A stretch of DNA of 64,000 nucleotides, from positions 62,001 through 126,000 of the forward strand of contig JADKCY010000003.1 in assembly GCA_016718605.1 (NCBI GenBank). The letters are read 5' to 3'. Positions 34,748 to 44,110 of the stretch are shown here, piece after piece (position 1 is the first letter of the stretch; each line of letters begins with the position of its first letter). The position numbers were made by a program, and so were the translations under genes. The stretch is from Lysobacterales bacterium. GTDB lineage: Bacteria; Pseudomonadota; Gammaproteobacteria; Xanthomonadales; Xanthomonadaceae. Below the pieces are notes generated by a model. The model saw only the letters and a program-made list of their open reading frames with translations, did not search any database and was not told where the DNA came from.

Positions 34748-35845
34748 ATGGCGGACGGCAAACGCGAACGCAAGCAAGGCACGGTCACGCCGTTATCCAG
34801 TGCTGCGCGACCCACATCCCGTGGCGATGTGCCACCGCAGCTCAGTGCCAAGGGCATCCGCGCCTACGAAACACAAGCGGATGAGGAGGGCGCACTGGAA
34901 ACCGAGCTCGCGACGATCGCTTCACTGCTGGACGGCAAGTCCCCGGAAGACCGCCGCCGACTGTTGGAACAGTTGCTGGAGCGCGAAAGCCATGGCGAGG
35001 AACCAAAAGAGCGCGCCGTGTTGGACATGGAGCTGGCCCCGGGCTGGCGCGACGGTGCCTACCCCTACAAGAATCTGATGAGTCGCAAGACTTACGAGAA
35101 GCAAAAGTTCTTGCTGCAAACCGAACTACTGAAACTGCAGGCATGGGTCAAGGATACCGGTCAGCGCGTAGTGATCCTTTTCGAAGGTCGCGATGCAGCC
35201 GGAAAAGGCGGCACCATCAAGCGCTTCATGGAACACCTGAACCCACGCGGCGCGCACGTCGTGGCGCTGGAAAAGCCCAGCGAAGTGGAGCGTGGCCAGT
35301 GGTATTTCCAACGCTACGTGCAGCATCTGCCAACTCGCGGCGAGATCGTCCTGCTGGATCGCAGCTGGTATAACCGCGCCGGTGTCGAGCGGGTCATGGG
35401 ATTTTGCAGCGATGCGGAATACCAGGAATTCATGCGACAGGCGCCGGAGTTCGAACGCAATCTGGTACGCAGCGGCATTCATCTGATCAAGTTCTGGTTT
35501 TCGGTCAGTCGTGACGAACAGAAGCGCCGTTTCAAGGAGCGCAAGAGTCACCCGCTCAAGCAATGGAAGCTGTCACCGATTGATATGGCGTCATTGGACA
35601 TGTGGGAAGACTACACCCGCGCCAAGGAAGCCATGTTCCTGAACACCGACACGGCCGATGCGCCTTGGACCGTGATCAAGTCAAACGACAAGAAGCGCGC
35701 CCGCCTCAACGCAATGCGTTATGTGCTGCACAAGCTGCCGTATACCAACAAGAATCTGGACACGATTGGTCGCGTTGATCCCTTGCTGGTTGGCCGCGCC
35801 CATGTGGTCTATGAACGTGGCGAGCATGAGGTTGTCCTGCTGTAA
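34748..35845 (+). CDS. ppk2: Polyphosphate kinase 2
   Basis: Class I PPK2, which moves phosphate between polyphosphate and nucleoside diphosphates. The 365-residue protein has an N-terminal basic/acidic extension (about 100 residues), then Walker A FEGRDAAGKGGTIKR near residue 144, Walker B plus lid VLLDRSWYNRAGVERVMGF and FWFSVSRDEQKRRFKER. AGGGAG precedes the ATG by 6 bases. It ends 8 bases before the convergent kynU stop. The single PPK2 domain points to GDP/ADP phosphorylation; preference cannot be read from sequence. Confidence 0.94.
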   Translation: MADGKRERKQGTVTPLSSAARPTSRGDVPPQLSAKGIRAYETQADEEGALETELATIASLLDGKSPEDRRRLLEQLLERESHGEEPKERAVLDMELAPGWRDGAYPYKNLMSRKTYEKQKFLLQTELLKLQAWVKDTGQRVVILFEGRDAAGKGGTIKRFMEHLNPRGAHVVALEKPSEVERGQWYFQRYVQHLPTRGEIVLLDRSWYNRAGVERVMGFCSDAEYQEFMRQAPEFERNLVRSGIHLIKFWFSVSRDEQKRRFKERKSHPLKQWKLSPIDMASLDMWEDYTRAKEAMFLNTDTADAPWTVIKSNDKKRARLNAMRYVLHKLPYTNKNLDTIGRVDPLLVGRAHVVYERGEHEVVLL

Positions 35846-35853
35846 GCTGGCGC

Positions 35854-37131
35854 TCATGTCACTGCATGGCGCTCTGCGTAGCAGGCATCACGCCAGATGC
35901 CGCTGCGCAGCACCTCATGCAAGTGCCATGCAGCATCCCATGCATCGACAAAGCGCGTGTAGAGCGGGGTAAAACCAAAGCGCAGGATGTCCGCCGACTG
36001 CAGTGCGTCGCCCGCCCGGAAATCCCCGATCACGCCGCGTGCGATCAGCGCCTGAACGATGGCGTAGCCACCCGCCTCGCAGGCCAGCGACACCTGCGAA
36101 CCGCGCAGTGCATCGTCCATCGGCGAGACGATTGCAAGGTCAAACTCGGCGGCAAAAGTACTCACGCGGTCGGCAAACAGTCGTGTCAGCGCCAGCGACT
36201 TGGCGCGCAATGCGGCCATGCCGCCATAAGGCTCGGCGGCGAGCACGGAGTCCACCCCACACGCCAGTGCTGCCATGGCGATCACCGCCGGCGTACCGCA
36301 CAGGTAGCGCGCGATGCCCGATGCGGGCAGATACCCTGTCTCGAATGCGAACGGGACCGCATGCCCCATCCAACCCGACAGCGGCTGTTGAAACCGATCG
36401 ACCCAGCGCGGATGCGCCCACACGAAAGCTGGCGCACCTGGTCCGCCGTTGAGATATTTGTAACCGCAACCAATGACGAAATCCGCATCATCCGCGTGCA
36501 CGTGCAGCGGCACTGCGCCGGCACTGTGCGCCAAATCCCAAACAATCAGTGCCCCGCCCGCATGCGCCTTTGCTGATAGCGCCGCCATGTCGTGCATGGC
36601 ACCGGTTCGGTAGTTCACATGCGTCAAGAGCAGTACCGCAAGCTGCGGATTGATGGCATCGACGATCTCCTCCTTTTCTACCAAGCGCAGGTGGTATCCG
36701 TATTGCTCAGCCAAGGCCTGCGCGATGTAGAGGTCGGTCGGAAAATTGCTGCGCTCGGAAACAATCACGGTCCGTTCCGGGTCGCGCGCCTTGGTGATTC
36801 GCACTGCCGCACTCAGCACTTTGAACAGATTGACGGAAGTGGAGTCCGCGACGACTACTTCACCCGCGCGTGCACCGATCAATCGGGCGATCTGATCACC
36901 GGTACGACGTGGCAGATCGATCCAGCCCGCCGAGTTCCAACTGGCAATCAAGTCTTGCCCCCACTCATTGGCGATCACCGATTGCACACGTGATGCGGTG
37001 GTCTTGGGTAACGCACCCAGTGAGTTGCCGTCCAGATAGATCACACCTTCGGGCAGAACAAACTGCTCGCGCAGTGGCGCCAGTCGATCGTCCACATCCA
37101 TCGCGACGGCCTGGTCACGTGTGATGCTCAT
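35854..37131 (-). CDS. kynU: Kynureninase
   Basis: PLP enzyme that cleaves kynurenine to anthranilate and alanine (or hydroxykynurenine to 3-hydroxyanthranilate). The 425-residue protein shows YLDGNSLGALP near the N-terminus, VVADSTSVNLFKVL, the PLP segment VIGCGYKYLNGGPGAP with the Schiff-base lysine, and WDLAHSAGAVP. The start at 37131 overlaps the kynB stop as ATGA. It is the last gene of a four-gene coupled operon with a two-component system. kynA (tryptophan 2,3-dioxygenase) is not in the window. Confidence 0.95.
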   Translation of the reverse strand: MSITRDQAVAMDVDDRLAPLREQFVLPEGVIYLDGNSLGALPKTTASRVQSVIANEWGQDLIASWNSAGWIDLPRRTGDQIARLIGARAGEVVVADSTSVNLFKVLSAAVRITKARDPERTVIVSERSNFPTDLYIAQALAEQYGYHLRLVEKEEIVDAINPQLAVLLLTHVNYRTGAMHDMAALSAKAHAGGALIVWDLAHSAGAVPLHVHADDADFVIGCGYKYLNGGPGAPAFVWAHPRWVDRFQQPLSGWMGHAVPFAFETGYLPASGIARYLCGTPAVIAMAALACGVDSVLAAEPYGGMAALRAKSLALTRLFADRVSTFAAEFDLAIVSPMDDALRGSQVSLACEAGGYAIVQALIARGVIGDFRAGDALQSADILRFGFTPLYTRFVDAWDAAWHLHEVLRSGIWRDACYAERHAVT

Positions 37132-37817
37132 GCATGCCACTCCCGCAAGATCGCTCGCACCGGCGACGCATCGGCTTGCATCCAACGCAGCGGCAAGGCA
37201 ATCAACTCGTAGTCGCCTTCCGGCACAGCGTCCAGCAACAGATTCTCCAGCACCCGCAATCCGCGACGGCGCACCGCTTGGTGACTCGGCAGGGCTTTGC
37301 TATTGGCCGGATCGATACTGGCACTGTCAATACCGATCAATTGCACGCCAAGATCGGCCAAGCGCTCGATCAGCGCTGCGGAAAATGCGGGCAAATTCAT
37401 GTCGAACTGCGTCTGAGGCTGACAACGGTAGGTTCGCACCAATACCCGCGGCGGCAAGTCTGTGCAGGCGTGTCGCACATGTTCCCAAGTCACCAACCCA
37501 CCACGATCCATCGCGTGGATTACCCGGCAATGGCCGAGATACGGTTGCAGATCAAGACCGCCAATCGGCTCACCCAGAGGATCGTAGTGCAGCGGCGCAT
37601 CCGCGTGTGCGCCGACATGCGGCGAAAGGCTGACGGTGGCAACATTGACCGGACAATCGTCGCTCAAACGAAAATTCCAGCGCTGCGCGTATGCCGCATC
37701 GCCCGGAAACACCGGCGTTCGCTCATCGACCGGCGGCGAGATGTCCCACAGACGTGCTTGCGCCGACGGCACTGCCAGTGCACCGGTCCGCTGCGTTAGT
37801 TCCGGCATTCGCGTCAT
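37128..37817 (-). CDS. kynB: Kynurenine formamidase
   Basis: Hydrolyses N-formylkynurenine to kynurenine, the step before kynureninase. The 229-residue cyclase-family protein carries LWDISPPVDERTPVFPGD and the metal-binding SPHVGAHADAPLHYDP (H-x-x-x-H-x-D), plus GIDSASIDPANSKALPSHQ. The start at 37817 overlaps the response-regulator stop (ATGA); the frame open to 37850 lies inside that gene. The overlap puts two catabolic enzymes directly under a two-component system in one message. Confidence 0.94.
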   Translation of the reverse strand: MTRMPELTQRTGALAVPSAQARLWDISPPVDERTPVFPGDAAYAQRWNFRLSDDCPVNVATVSLSPHVGAHADAPLHYDPLGEPIGGLDLQPYLGHCRVIHAMDRGGLVTWEHVRHACTDLPPRVLVRTYRCQPQTQFDMNLPAFSAALIERLADLGVQLIGIDSASIDPANSKALPSHQAVRRRGLRVLENLLLDAVPEGDYELIALPLRWMQADASPVRAILREWHA

Positions 37818-38464
37818 TGACCACCCACCAGACGCTGCTTCCATGCCCAAACGGCTGCTTGCGTACGATCCGCCAAATCCAGTTTGCCAAGCACATTGCC
37901 GACATGGGTTTTGACCGTGCTTTCGCCAATCCCCAAGCGCTCGGCAATTTGCGTGTTGCTGCAGCCATCCGCCAGCAACAGCAGCACTTCCCGCTCTCGC
38001 GCACTGAGCGCAACACAGGGATCGGATTGCACGATCTGACGTGATCGTCGCGCGGCGGGCGCAGCAAACGCGAATAGACGCGGATGCAGGACGCGCTCGC
38101 CGCGCGCCACACGGAAAATGCCATCCAGCAACTCGCTACCGGCTATTTCTTTCAAGGTGTAGCCGCACGCACCCGCTGCAAACGCCGGCGCGACCGCGTG
38201 GCTTTCAAGGCAAGAGGTCAGCACCAGCACTTCCGTCGTTGGGCTGCAGGCACGAATACGTCGGGTCGCGGAGACGCCATCTTCCACCGGCATGACCAAG
38301 TCAACCAAGGCCACATCCGGCTGCAACTCTGCGGCAAGTTGTACGGCGTGCGCGGCATCGGCAGCTTCTCCGCAAACCGTCATGCCTGGCTGCAATTCGA
38401 GATAGGCACGCAAGCCCTGACGCACCACTGCATGATCGTCGACCAGCAACACACGCAGACTCAT
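37814..38464 (-). CDS. LuxR/NarL-family response regulator
   Basis: A 216-residue DNA-binding response regulator. The receiver has LRVLLVDDHAVV and the phospho-acceptor Asp55 in VALVDLVMPVEDG; the C-terminal LuxR-type helix-turn-helix reads LSAREREVLLLLADGCSNTQIAERL and ESTVKTHVGNVLGKL. It overlaps the kinase stop by 4 bases at the start and kynB by 4 bases at the end. Its most likely partner is the adjacent kinase; its targets probably include its own operon, though no binding site is evident. Confidence 0.94.
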   Translation of the reverse strand: MSLRVLLVDDHAVVRQGLRAYLELQPGMTVCGEAADAAHAVQLAAELQPDVALVDLVMPVEDGVSATRRIRACSPTTEVLVLTSCLESHAVAPAFAAGACGYTLKEIAGSELLDGIFRVARGERVLHPRLFAFAAPAARRSRQIVQSDPCVALSAREREVLLLLADGCSNTQIAERLGIGESTVKTHVGNVLGKLDLADRTQAAVWAWKQRLVGGQ

Positions 38465-39801
38465 GAGCCGCACTCCGAACCGCAATGAAAGCTCAGTCGC
38501 ACTTGGGTTCCTCCAGCCTCAGCGCTTGCAAGCTGCAGCGCGCCGTCCGGCAATTCTCTAGCGCGATCGCGCATGTTCGACAGCCCCATGCCATCCTGAC
38601 GCACCGATGTCAGTCCGCAACCATTGTCGCCAACGATCAACGTGACGTGCACGCCGCGTCGCGACAGTATGACTTCGACAGCGGTCGCGCGAGCGTGGCG
38701 CCACACGTTGGCTAGCGCTTCATCGACGATTCGCAGCAACGCATCCGCCTGTGCCGCCGCCAGTGGCAAGGACGCGACAAGCTCACTGTCAACGCGGCAC
38801 TCACTGCGACGCGCAAAATCCTGCAGGCGCTGCTGCAATGGCAGTACGACATCGACCCAGGGATCGGCATCAGAACGCAGCTCCAGCAGCACCTCGGACA
38901 ACTCGGCCTGCACTTCGGCGACCAAACTCAAGGCTTCGGCGACGCCTTGGTGCGCCACTTGCGGCGAGACTGCACTGCGTGCCGCTTCCAATTGCAGCGA
39001 CAGGGCAAACACCTTTTGCTTGACCGTATCGTGCAGATCGCGCGCGACCTGCTGACGTGCTGACAGAGTGGCCAGCTCGGCACGGGTTTCCACCAGCGCC
39101 GCCAGATCCAGCGCCATCCGGTTGAGGTCGTCGGCCAACCGCCCCAACTCGTCTGCCGAGGCATCCGCCAAACGTGCGCTGAAATCGCCTGCAGCCCACC
39201 GCTGTGCGGCATCGCCAATGCGTGCCACGCGTTGCAAAACGCGTTGACGAAGAAACCACGCCGAACCAAACAGAAAAAGAACCAGATAGGCCACTGCAAG
39301 CGTCCATTCAAAGCTCAACACACTCAGATTGATTTGCCAAGGCGAGGCAACTGCCAGCCGCAAGCGAAGTTCCGCCTCCGCGTCATGTAAGGGCACGGCA
39401 GCCGTTACCTGCCAGTCACGTTGCACCGCCGCATCCCTGTGATCGTTGCCACCGACCTGCCACACGCCGCGACCCGGCAGCCGGAATTGCACCTGAAACG
39501 GATGCTCGGCCAGCTCCAAAAGTACAAATGCTGCGCGAGTCTGCAAACTTTCACGCGGACGCTCCAAGCGCAGCACCAAGGCATGCAATCGCTGCTCCAA
39601 CTCGGCATCCCTTGCCCCGGCCTGCGCAGCCGTTAGCAACTGCCGTAATTCGACTTCCAGCGCCCGCTGTACCCGACCGTCGTCCAACTGGGTCAGCAGA
39701 TACTCGAATTTCCAGCCGAACGCCGCCCGCTCCACAACCAGCAAGGCGGGGATGGCCAACACCAGATAGAACCACGCCAATTGCCAGCGAAGACCACGCA
39801 T
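38461..39801 (-). CDS. NarL-type sensor histidine kinase (HisKA_3)
   Basis: A 446-residue membrane kinase. It has a first helix (LAWFYLVLAIPALLVVERAAF), a periplasmic region of about 150 residues, a second helix (EWTLAVAYLVLFLFGSAWFL), HAMP, the phospho-acceptor in QQVARDLHDTVKQKVF (about residue 255) and a HATPase domain (DEALANVWRHARA, VGDNGCGL). AGGAAA lies about 6 bases before the ATG at 39801, which I prefer over the ATG at 39945. It heads the four-gene coupled operon with the response regulator, kynB and kynU. The signal is unknown. Confidence 0.92.
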   Translation of the reverse strand: MRGLRWQLAWFYLVLAIPALLVVERAAFGWKFEYLLTQLDDGRVQRALEVELRQLLTAAQAGARDAELEQRLHALVLRLERPRESLQTRAAFVLLELAEHPFQVQFRLPGRGVWQVGGNDHRDAAVQRDWQVTAAVPLHDAEAELRLRLAVASPWQINLSVLSFEWTLAVAYLVLFLFGSAWFLRQRVLQRVARIGDAAQRWAAGDFSARLADASADELGRLADDLNRMALDLAALVETRAELATLSARQQVARDLHDTVKQKVFALSLQLEAARSAVSPQVAHQGVAEALSLVAEVQAELSEVLLELRSDADPWVDVVLPLQQRLQDFARRSECRVDSELVASLPLAAAQADALLRIVDEALANVWRHARATAVEVILSRRGVHVTLIVGDNGCGLTSVRQDGMGLSNMRDRARELPDGALQLASAEAGGTQVRLSFHCGSECGS

Positions 39802-39972
39802 GCCGTTTCCTGTTGGGCGACGCGCACTCGCGATGAGTGTGAACGCGATGCAGCGGCAAGCATAAGCCGGGATCAGCCAAACCTGCCTCTGCACATCGTC
39901 ATCCACCTTGCGGAGGATGTGATCACCAGTGGGCATCCCTACCATTCGCCGACTTGTATCAGGGATACCCCC

Positions 39973-41862
39973 ATGCGCTGCACTGCTCTGTGTTCTGCCA
40001 TCACCCTTGCCTTGTTGGCCCTTTCACTGCCAAATGCCAGCGCGTGGGCCAGTGCTGAGCCGCGTGCAGCGCAACTCGACGAAGTCACTGTGGTGGCCAA
40101 AGGCACCGCAGCGGATTTGCCCTCAACCCTGTCGACACAAATCATCGACTGGCGCGACGCACCCGGCGCACCGCTGGATGTGCAGGACATGCTGGTGCGC
40201 GTGCCGGGAGTCGGCGCGACCGGCCAGAATGGCGTCTTCGAGACCTTTTCGATTCGCGGCAGTGGCGGCAACGGCATTCTGGTCCTGCTCGGCGGCATGC
40301 CAATCACCGCCCAGCGCCGCGCCGGTGTTCCCATCGCATTTGTCGAACCCGGTTTACTGGGCGCGCTGAACGTCACCCGCGGCCCGGCCACGGTCCATTT
40401 CGGACCTGGCGCATTGGGCGGTGCAATCGCCATCGAACCTTACTGGTTCGACGGCACCGAATTGCTGGGCAGCTACGCCAGCGCGGGCGATGACACGCTC
40501 TGGCTGGCAGGTCACGGTAACGAGCATTTCTCGCTGGGCGTGGCGCGCCATCACGCGGGCGACAGCGAATCCGCCAACGGCACGCCGCTGAACACCAGCT
40601 ACGAGCGCGACAGTGCCAGCCTGCAGTGGCAGCGCGCCTTCGGTGACTGGCAAGTGGACGCATTGCTGTTGCCCTCGCGCACCGAGAACATCGGCAAGTC
40701 CAACAGTCGTTTCCCCACCCGCGATTCAACCTATCCGGAAGACAAGCACGATCTCGGCAGCCTGCATCTGAGACACGTCAGTGGCTTCGAAACGCGCCTG
40801 TCTGCCCATGATCAATCCCTGCTCACCTACAACCAGCGCCCCGGCTCACCGGACACCTGGGCGTACGTGGAGAGCACCGATTGGAGTCTGACCACGCAGC
40901 ACAGTTGGCAACATCAGTCCGTCAACTACAACGTTGGCGTGGAATATCTCGCCCGCCGTGATGTCAACGGGTTCGACGCGCGTGGCAATCTCGGCGCACG
41001 CAGTTACAGCCTGCTCAATGGCAGCGAATCGCTGTGGTCGCTGTTCGGCATCGCCGAATGGTCGCCACTGGATAGATTGAGCGTGGAGGCCGGTGTGCGT
41101 GGCAGCCATGTCGATCAATCGCAGCGCGGTGCCGAATCGTCCGATCACGACAGCGCCCTCAATCTCGGCCTCATCTGGACGCCGGCAAACAGTCAGCGCG
41201 CGACCCTGAATCTGGCCTCCGGCTACCGCTTCGCCACGCTGGAAGAGCGCTTCTTCAGCGGCGTGACGCCGCAGGGTGAAATCGTCGGTAATGCCAACCT
41301 TGGCTCGGAACACTCGATTGGGCTGGATCTGGGCTACGCCATCGACGTCGGCGCATGGCAAGTGCAAGCCAACCTGTGGCGCACCGACGTCGACGACCTC
41401 ATCCAACTGCAAGCGCTCGCGACCGGCGTGAACGGTTACAGCAACGTCGGCAAGGCACGACTGCACGGCTTCGAACTGGGACTGGGCTGGCAAGCCAACG
41501 AACAACTCCTTCTGCAGGCCAGCAGTGCTGTGGTGCGCAGCAAGGACCAATCCACCGGCGATCCGCTGTACGGCGCACCACCGCTGACCCTGACCCTCGA
41601 TGCCCGCTACCAGTGGGAACACCTGAGCCTCGGCATGCTCTACCAACACCGCGCCGCCATGACCCGCCCTGGCTTCGAGGAAGTCGAACGCCCCGCCGTC
41701 GACCTCATCGATCTCGATGTCAGCGTTCCTTTGGGCGTCGCGTGGACCCTGCAGCTCTACGCCCGCAACGCCCTCAACGAAAACTATGTCGCCACCGCCG
41801 ACGAACTCTCCGCGCTGGCCCCGGAACGCAGTGTGGGGATCAGTGTGCGCTGGGTGAGGTGA
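39973..41862 (+). CDS. TonB-dependent outer-membrane receptor
   Basis: A 629-residue receptor. It has a signal peptide (AITLALLALSLPNASAWA), a TonB-box-like LDEVTVVAKG, a plug domain (DVQDMLVRVPGVGATGQNGVFETFSIRG, RGPATVHFGPGALGGAIAIE) and a beta-barrel with repeated aromatic strands. The last strand is VGISVRWVR, ending in Arg rather than the usual aromatic residue. Substrate is unknown; neighbours do not settle it. It is divergent from the kyn two-component operon over 171 bases. The 3' end overlaps the convergent lipoprotein gene by 23 bases. Confidence 0.93.
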   Translation: MRCTALCSAITLALLALSLPNASAWASAEPRAAQLDEVTVVAKGTAADLPSTLSTQIIDWRDAPGAPLDVQDMLVRVPGVGATGQNGVFETFSIRGSGGNGILVLLGGMPITAQRRAGVPIAFVEPGLLGALNVTRGPATVHFGPGALGGAIAIEPYWFDGTELLGSYASAGDDTLWLAGHGNEHFSLGVARHHAGDSESANGTPLNTSYERDSASLQWQRAFGDWQVDALLLPSRTENIGKSNSRFPTRDSTYPEDKHDLGSLHLRHVSGFETRLSAHDQSLLTYNQRPGSPDTWAYVESTDWSLTTQHSWQHQSVNYNVGVEYLARRDVNGFDARGNLGARSYSLLNGSESLWSLFGIAEWSPLDRLSVEAGVRGSHVDQSQRGAESSDHDSALNLGLIWTPANSQRATLNLASGYRFATLEERFFSGVTPQGEIVGNANLGSEHSIGLDLGYAIDVGAWQVQANLWRTDVDDLIQLQALATGVNGYSNVGKARLHGFELGLGWQANEQLLLQASSAVVRSKDQSTGDPLYGAPPLTLTLDARYQWEHLSLGMLYQHRAAMTRPGFEEVERPAVDLIDLDVSVPLGVAWTLQLYARNALNENYVATADELSALAPERSVGISVRWVR

Positions 41863-42214
41863 GGCAATCGGGAGCAGCCGGGCGGCACGGCCACTGCGCC
41901 AATTCGGTCACGCAGAAACCATCCCGGCAAACCGCATCCTCCAGCGGCCGACAGTCCACTATCGGCCCACGATAACGACGACAGAGGTCGCGCTGCTGCG
42001 CCGACAGGATCGCCGCGTGTTCCTTTGCGACGTACGATCCGCACGAGTTGCAACGAAGGTGGGCGAAGGCACAATCGCTGCTGACAGTGCAGGCGAATTG
42101 GTCGGGGCGGACGCCAACCGTGCGGTTTTCCGTGAACGAGCAGCCCGAGATCGCAACGCACACAAAGGCCCAGAACAGAACACCGAACCGCCTAGCGGCC
42201 ACCACGACACTCAT
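41840..42214 (-). CDS. Cys-rich putative lipoprotein
   Basis: A 124-residue protein with a lipoprotein signal (FWAFVCVAISGCSF, cysteine about residue 23) and about nine further cysteines in the mature part, including FACTVSSDCAFAHLRCNSCGSYVAKEH and VCRDGFC. The spacing suggests several disulfides in the envelope. I do not recognise a family with certainty; eight-cysteine-cluster lipoproteins are the nearest memory. The start at 42214 is set by the signal peptide; the frame extends further upstream without support. It overlaps the TonB receptor gene tail by 23 bases on the opposite strand. The 225 bases upstream hold nothing I can name. Confidence 0.7.
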   Translation of the reverse strand: MSVVVAARRFGVLFWAFVCVAISGCSFTENRTVGVRPDQFACTVSSDCAFAHLRCNSCGSYVAKEHAAILSAQQRDLCRRYRGPIVDCRPLEDAVCRDGFCVTELAQWPCRPAAPDCLTSPSAH

Positions 42215-42438
42215 TGCAGCGCCTCGTCGACAACCACACCCTCGCCAGCGTAAGACATCCGAACGGATCCCCCTTTGTGATCGCCGAGCGTAGCTGCCAT
42301 ATCCACGGTAGAGGAACGCGTGGCGAAGCCCTGCCGCTCCCAGCGCATCACTGACGGTCGGCGACGCAACCGAGTGGACCGTTTCAGGAAGCCTTCGAGT
42401 GAACTTGACCGGAACGGGACGGTGTAGCGGCACGCAAA

Positions 42439-43260
42439 TCAGAATACATAGAGGAAGCCAATGCTGACTTCGGCTTCATAATTGCTTCGCGCGATCGGAC
42501 TCTCCTGAACGCCACTACTGTAATGCTCATAGAGCGCCTCGCCGAAAATCTGCCAATTGTCCGCGATGTAGTGACGATAGTTATAGTTAATCCCGACAGA
42601 TCGAAATCCACTGCTAAGTCTGGTCTCATCCAATCCCGATGCAACCGACTGCTGGGCAGTTATGCCGAAATCTCTATTGGCAAAATCGCTGTCGTGAAAA
42701 GCCCCAACCAGATTGATCTCCGAACCGGTTCCATCATCCCGGTCCCCGAACCGATAACCCAAACCGAACAGGCCAAGATTTCCACTGCCGCCAGTCACCA
42801 CTCGACCAATCAGCCAATAGCGCCAATCGGCATCCAGTGCGCGTCGCGCTTGGAGTACCAGCTCGGTCTCCTCGTCCCCATTGCCAAGTCCATTCAAACG
42901 CCCATCGTCGGATTCACCTTCTTCCCGGCCCTCATCGAAGGCGACGACGGCCTCGAGCAGCCACGTATCGGCACGAAGACCACGCCAGCCCAGCGCCTCA
43001 CCGGCCCAAAAGAAAACATCGTCACCACGCCGCCATTGCACGGCACCCGCGGGTTCAATCTCGAATCCGAATTCGTCCGAGCCTTCGTATGCAGATTCAT
43101 ATTCAACACCAAAGCCCAATCCAAAGCCCCAGCCATCATTGCCTCTACTGAAGTCGTCGACCGAGGGCAACGGCACCAGAGCCGCCTTTCCGTCCTGCGC
43201 CAGCGCCTGATTTGACGCACACACAGCAATCCCAATTAGCAAAGCGCTGAACATTTTCAT
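42439..43260 (-). CDS. MipA/OmpV-family outer-membrane protein
   Basis: A 273-residue beta-barrel of the MipA/OmpV family (MltA-interacting/scaffolding type in E. coli). It has a signal peptide (SALLIGIAVCASNQALAQ), GWGFGLGFGVEYESAYEGSD near the mature start and ends SIGFLYVF with the terminal Phe of outer-membrane barrels. Alternating strands such as YRHYIADNWQIFGEALYEHY are typical. Start is 43260 or 43254; no strong ribosome-binding site is visible. It is divergent from the small membrane protein gene at 43460. Confidence 0.85.
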   Translation of the reverse strand: MKMFSALLIGIAVCASNQALAQDGKAALVPLPSVDDFSRGNDGWGFGLGFGVEYESAYEGSDEFGFEIEPAGAVQWRRGDDVFFWAGEALGWRGLRADTWLLEAVVAFDEGREEGESDDGRLNGLGNGDEETELVLQARRALDADWRYWLIGRVVTGGSGNLGLFGLGYRFGDRDDGTGSEINLVGAFHDSDFANRDFGITAQQSVASGLDETRLSSGFRSVGINYNYRHYIADNWQIFGEALYEHYSSGVQESPIARSNYEAEVSIGFLYVF

Positions 43261-43459
43261 TTTTAGAACTCGCGCGTGTCGGTTAACGCTACTCTGCAGA
43301 TGCGGTCGTGGGACCCGAGTGAAGCGCTCGCCCCTACTCTCAATCCGAACGATGGAGAACCCCGCGAACGTGAATGTTGCCCTGGCACGGCAGCAGATGA
43401 AACCAGCGCGGCGTCGACCGCACTCACCACGCCACCCACCGCTCTGCCACACTGCGCGC

Positions 43460-43903
43460 ATGACTGATGACTTCATTGACCCCACACCCGAAGACCGTCG
43501 CAAGCTGCTGTGGCTGATCGCGGTGGCGGTAATGCTCGGGGCAGCAGTGACGTATTGGCTGCTGCCGTGGTTTCGCACGCAGATGCAGGTGCTGCCGCCC
43601 TGCGAGGCGGTGCGTCTGGCGCGCGGTGTGATAACGGCGATGCTGCTGGGTCTGCCGTTGATCGTGGTGCTGTGGGCGCTGCCGTTGGCACTGCGGTTAT
43701 GGCGGGTGGGTCAGTTTCCCTTGCCCGGTGCGTGGGTGCTGCGTCGAACGCGGATTCAACGGGGCCGCGCGGTGCAGGTGCGCGCCGTCACGTTGCTGGT
43801 CTTGTCCGTGCTGACGGCGGTGCTGGCGATCTGGGGCGTTGTATCCGTGCGCAGTGTGCTTTCGGATCTACCCGGTTGTGCGACCAACACGGCCGTCGAT
43901 TGA
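43460..43903 (+). CDS. Hypothetical membrane protein
   Basis: A 147-residue protein beginning MTDDFIDPTPEDRRKLLW with three hydrophobic segments: WLIAVAVMLGAAVTYWLLPW, GVITAMLLGLPLIVVLWALPLAL and AVTLLVLSVLTAVLAIWGVV. I do not recognise a family. The ATG at 43460 places the acidic start directly before the first helix; the frame is open upstream to 43319 with no membrane or secretion logic. The N-terminus is cytoplasmic by charge. The 200 bases after it hold no gene. Confidence 0.7.
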   Translation: MTDDFIDPTPEDRRKLLWLIAVAVMLGAAVTYWLLPWFRTQMQVLPPCEAVRLARGVITAMLLGLPLIVVLWALPLALRLWRVGQFPLPGAWVLRRTRIQRGRAVQVRAVTLLVLSVLTAVLAIWGVVSVRSVLSDLPGCATNTAVD

Positions 43904-44110
43904 ACCGTACTCGCAGGGCAATTGGCGGCCTTTCGCGATACGGTCCGGTAAGCGACCCGTGATAGACAACGGCAACTTTGCTCGACAAGTGTGCGCGGGT
44001 ACGTTCGTTCGTTGGATCGAGCATCAACGGCACCCGCAACGTCAGTGATGGCACTACGGAAGCATCGCTAGTGCTGTCGTCCCCACCATCATCCACCGAA
44101 GGAAGTTTGC

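Noticed and set aside
39802..39972. Cobalamin or other riboswitch upstream of the TonB receptor
   Set aside because: The region is short and lacks a recognisable B12-box; no riboswitch pattern is visible.
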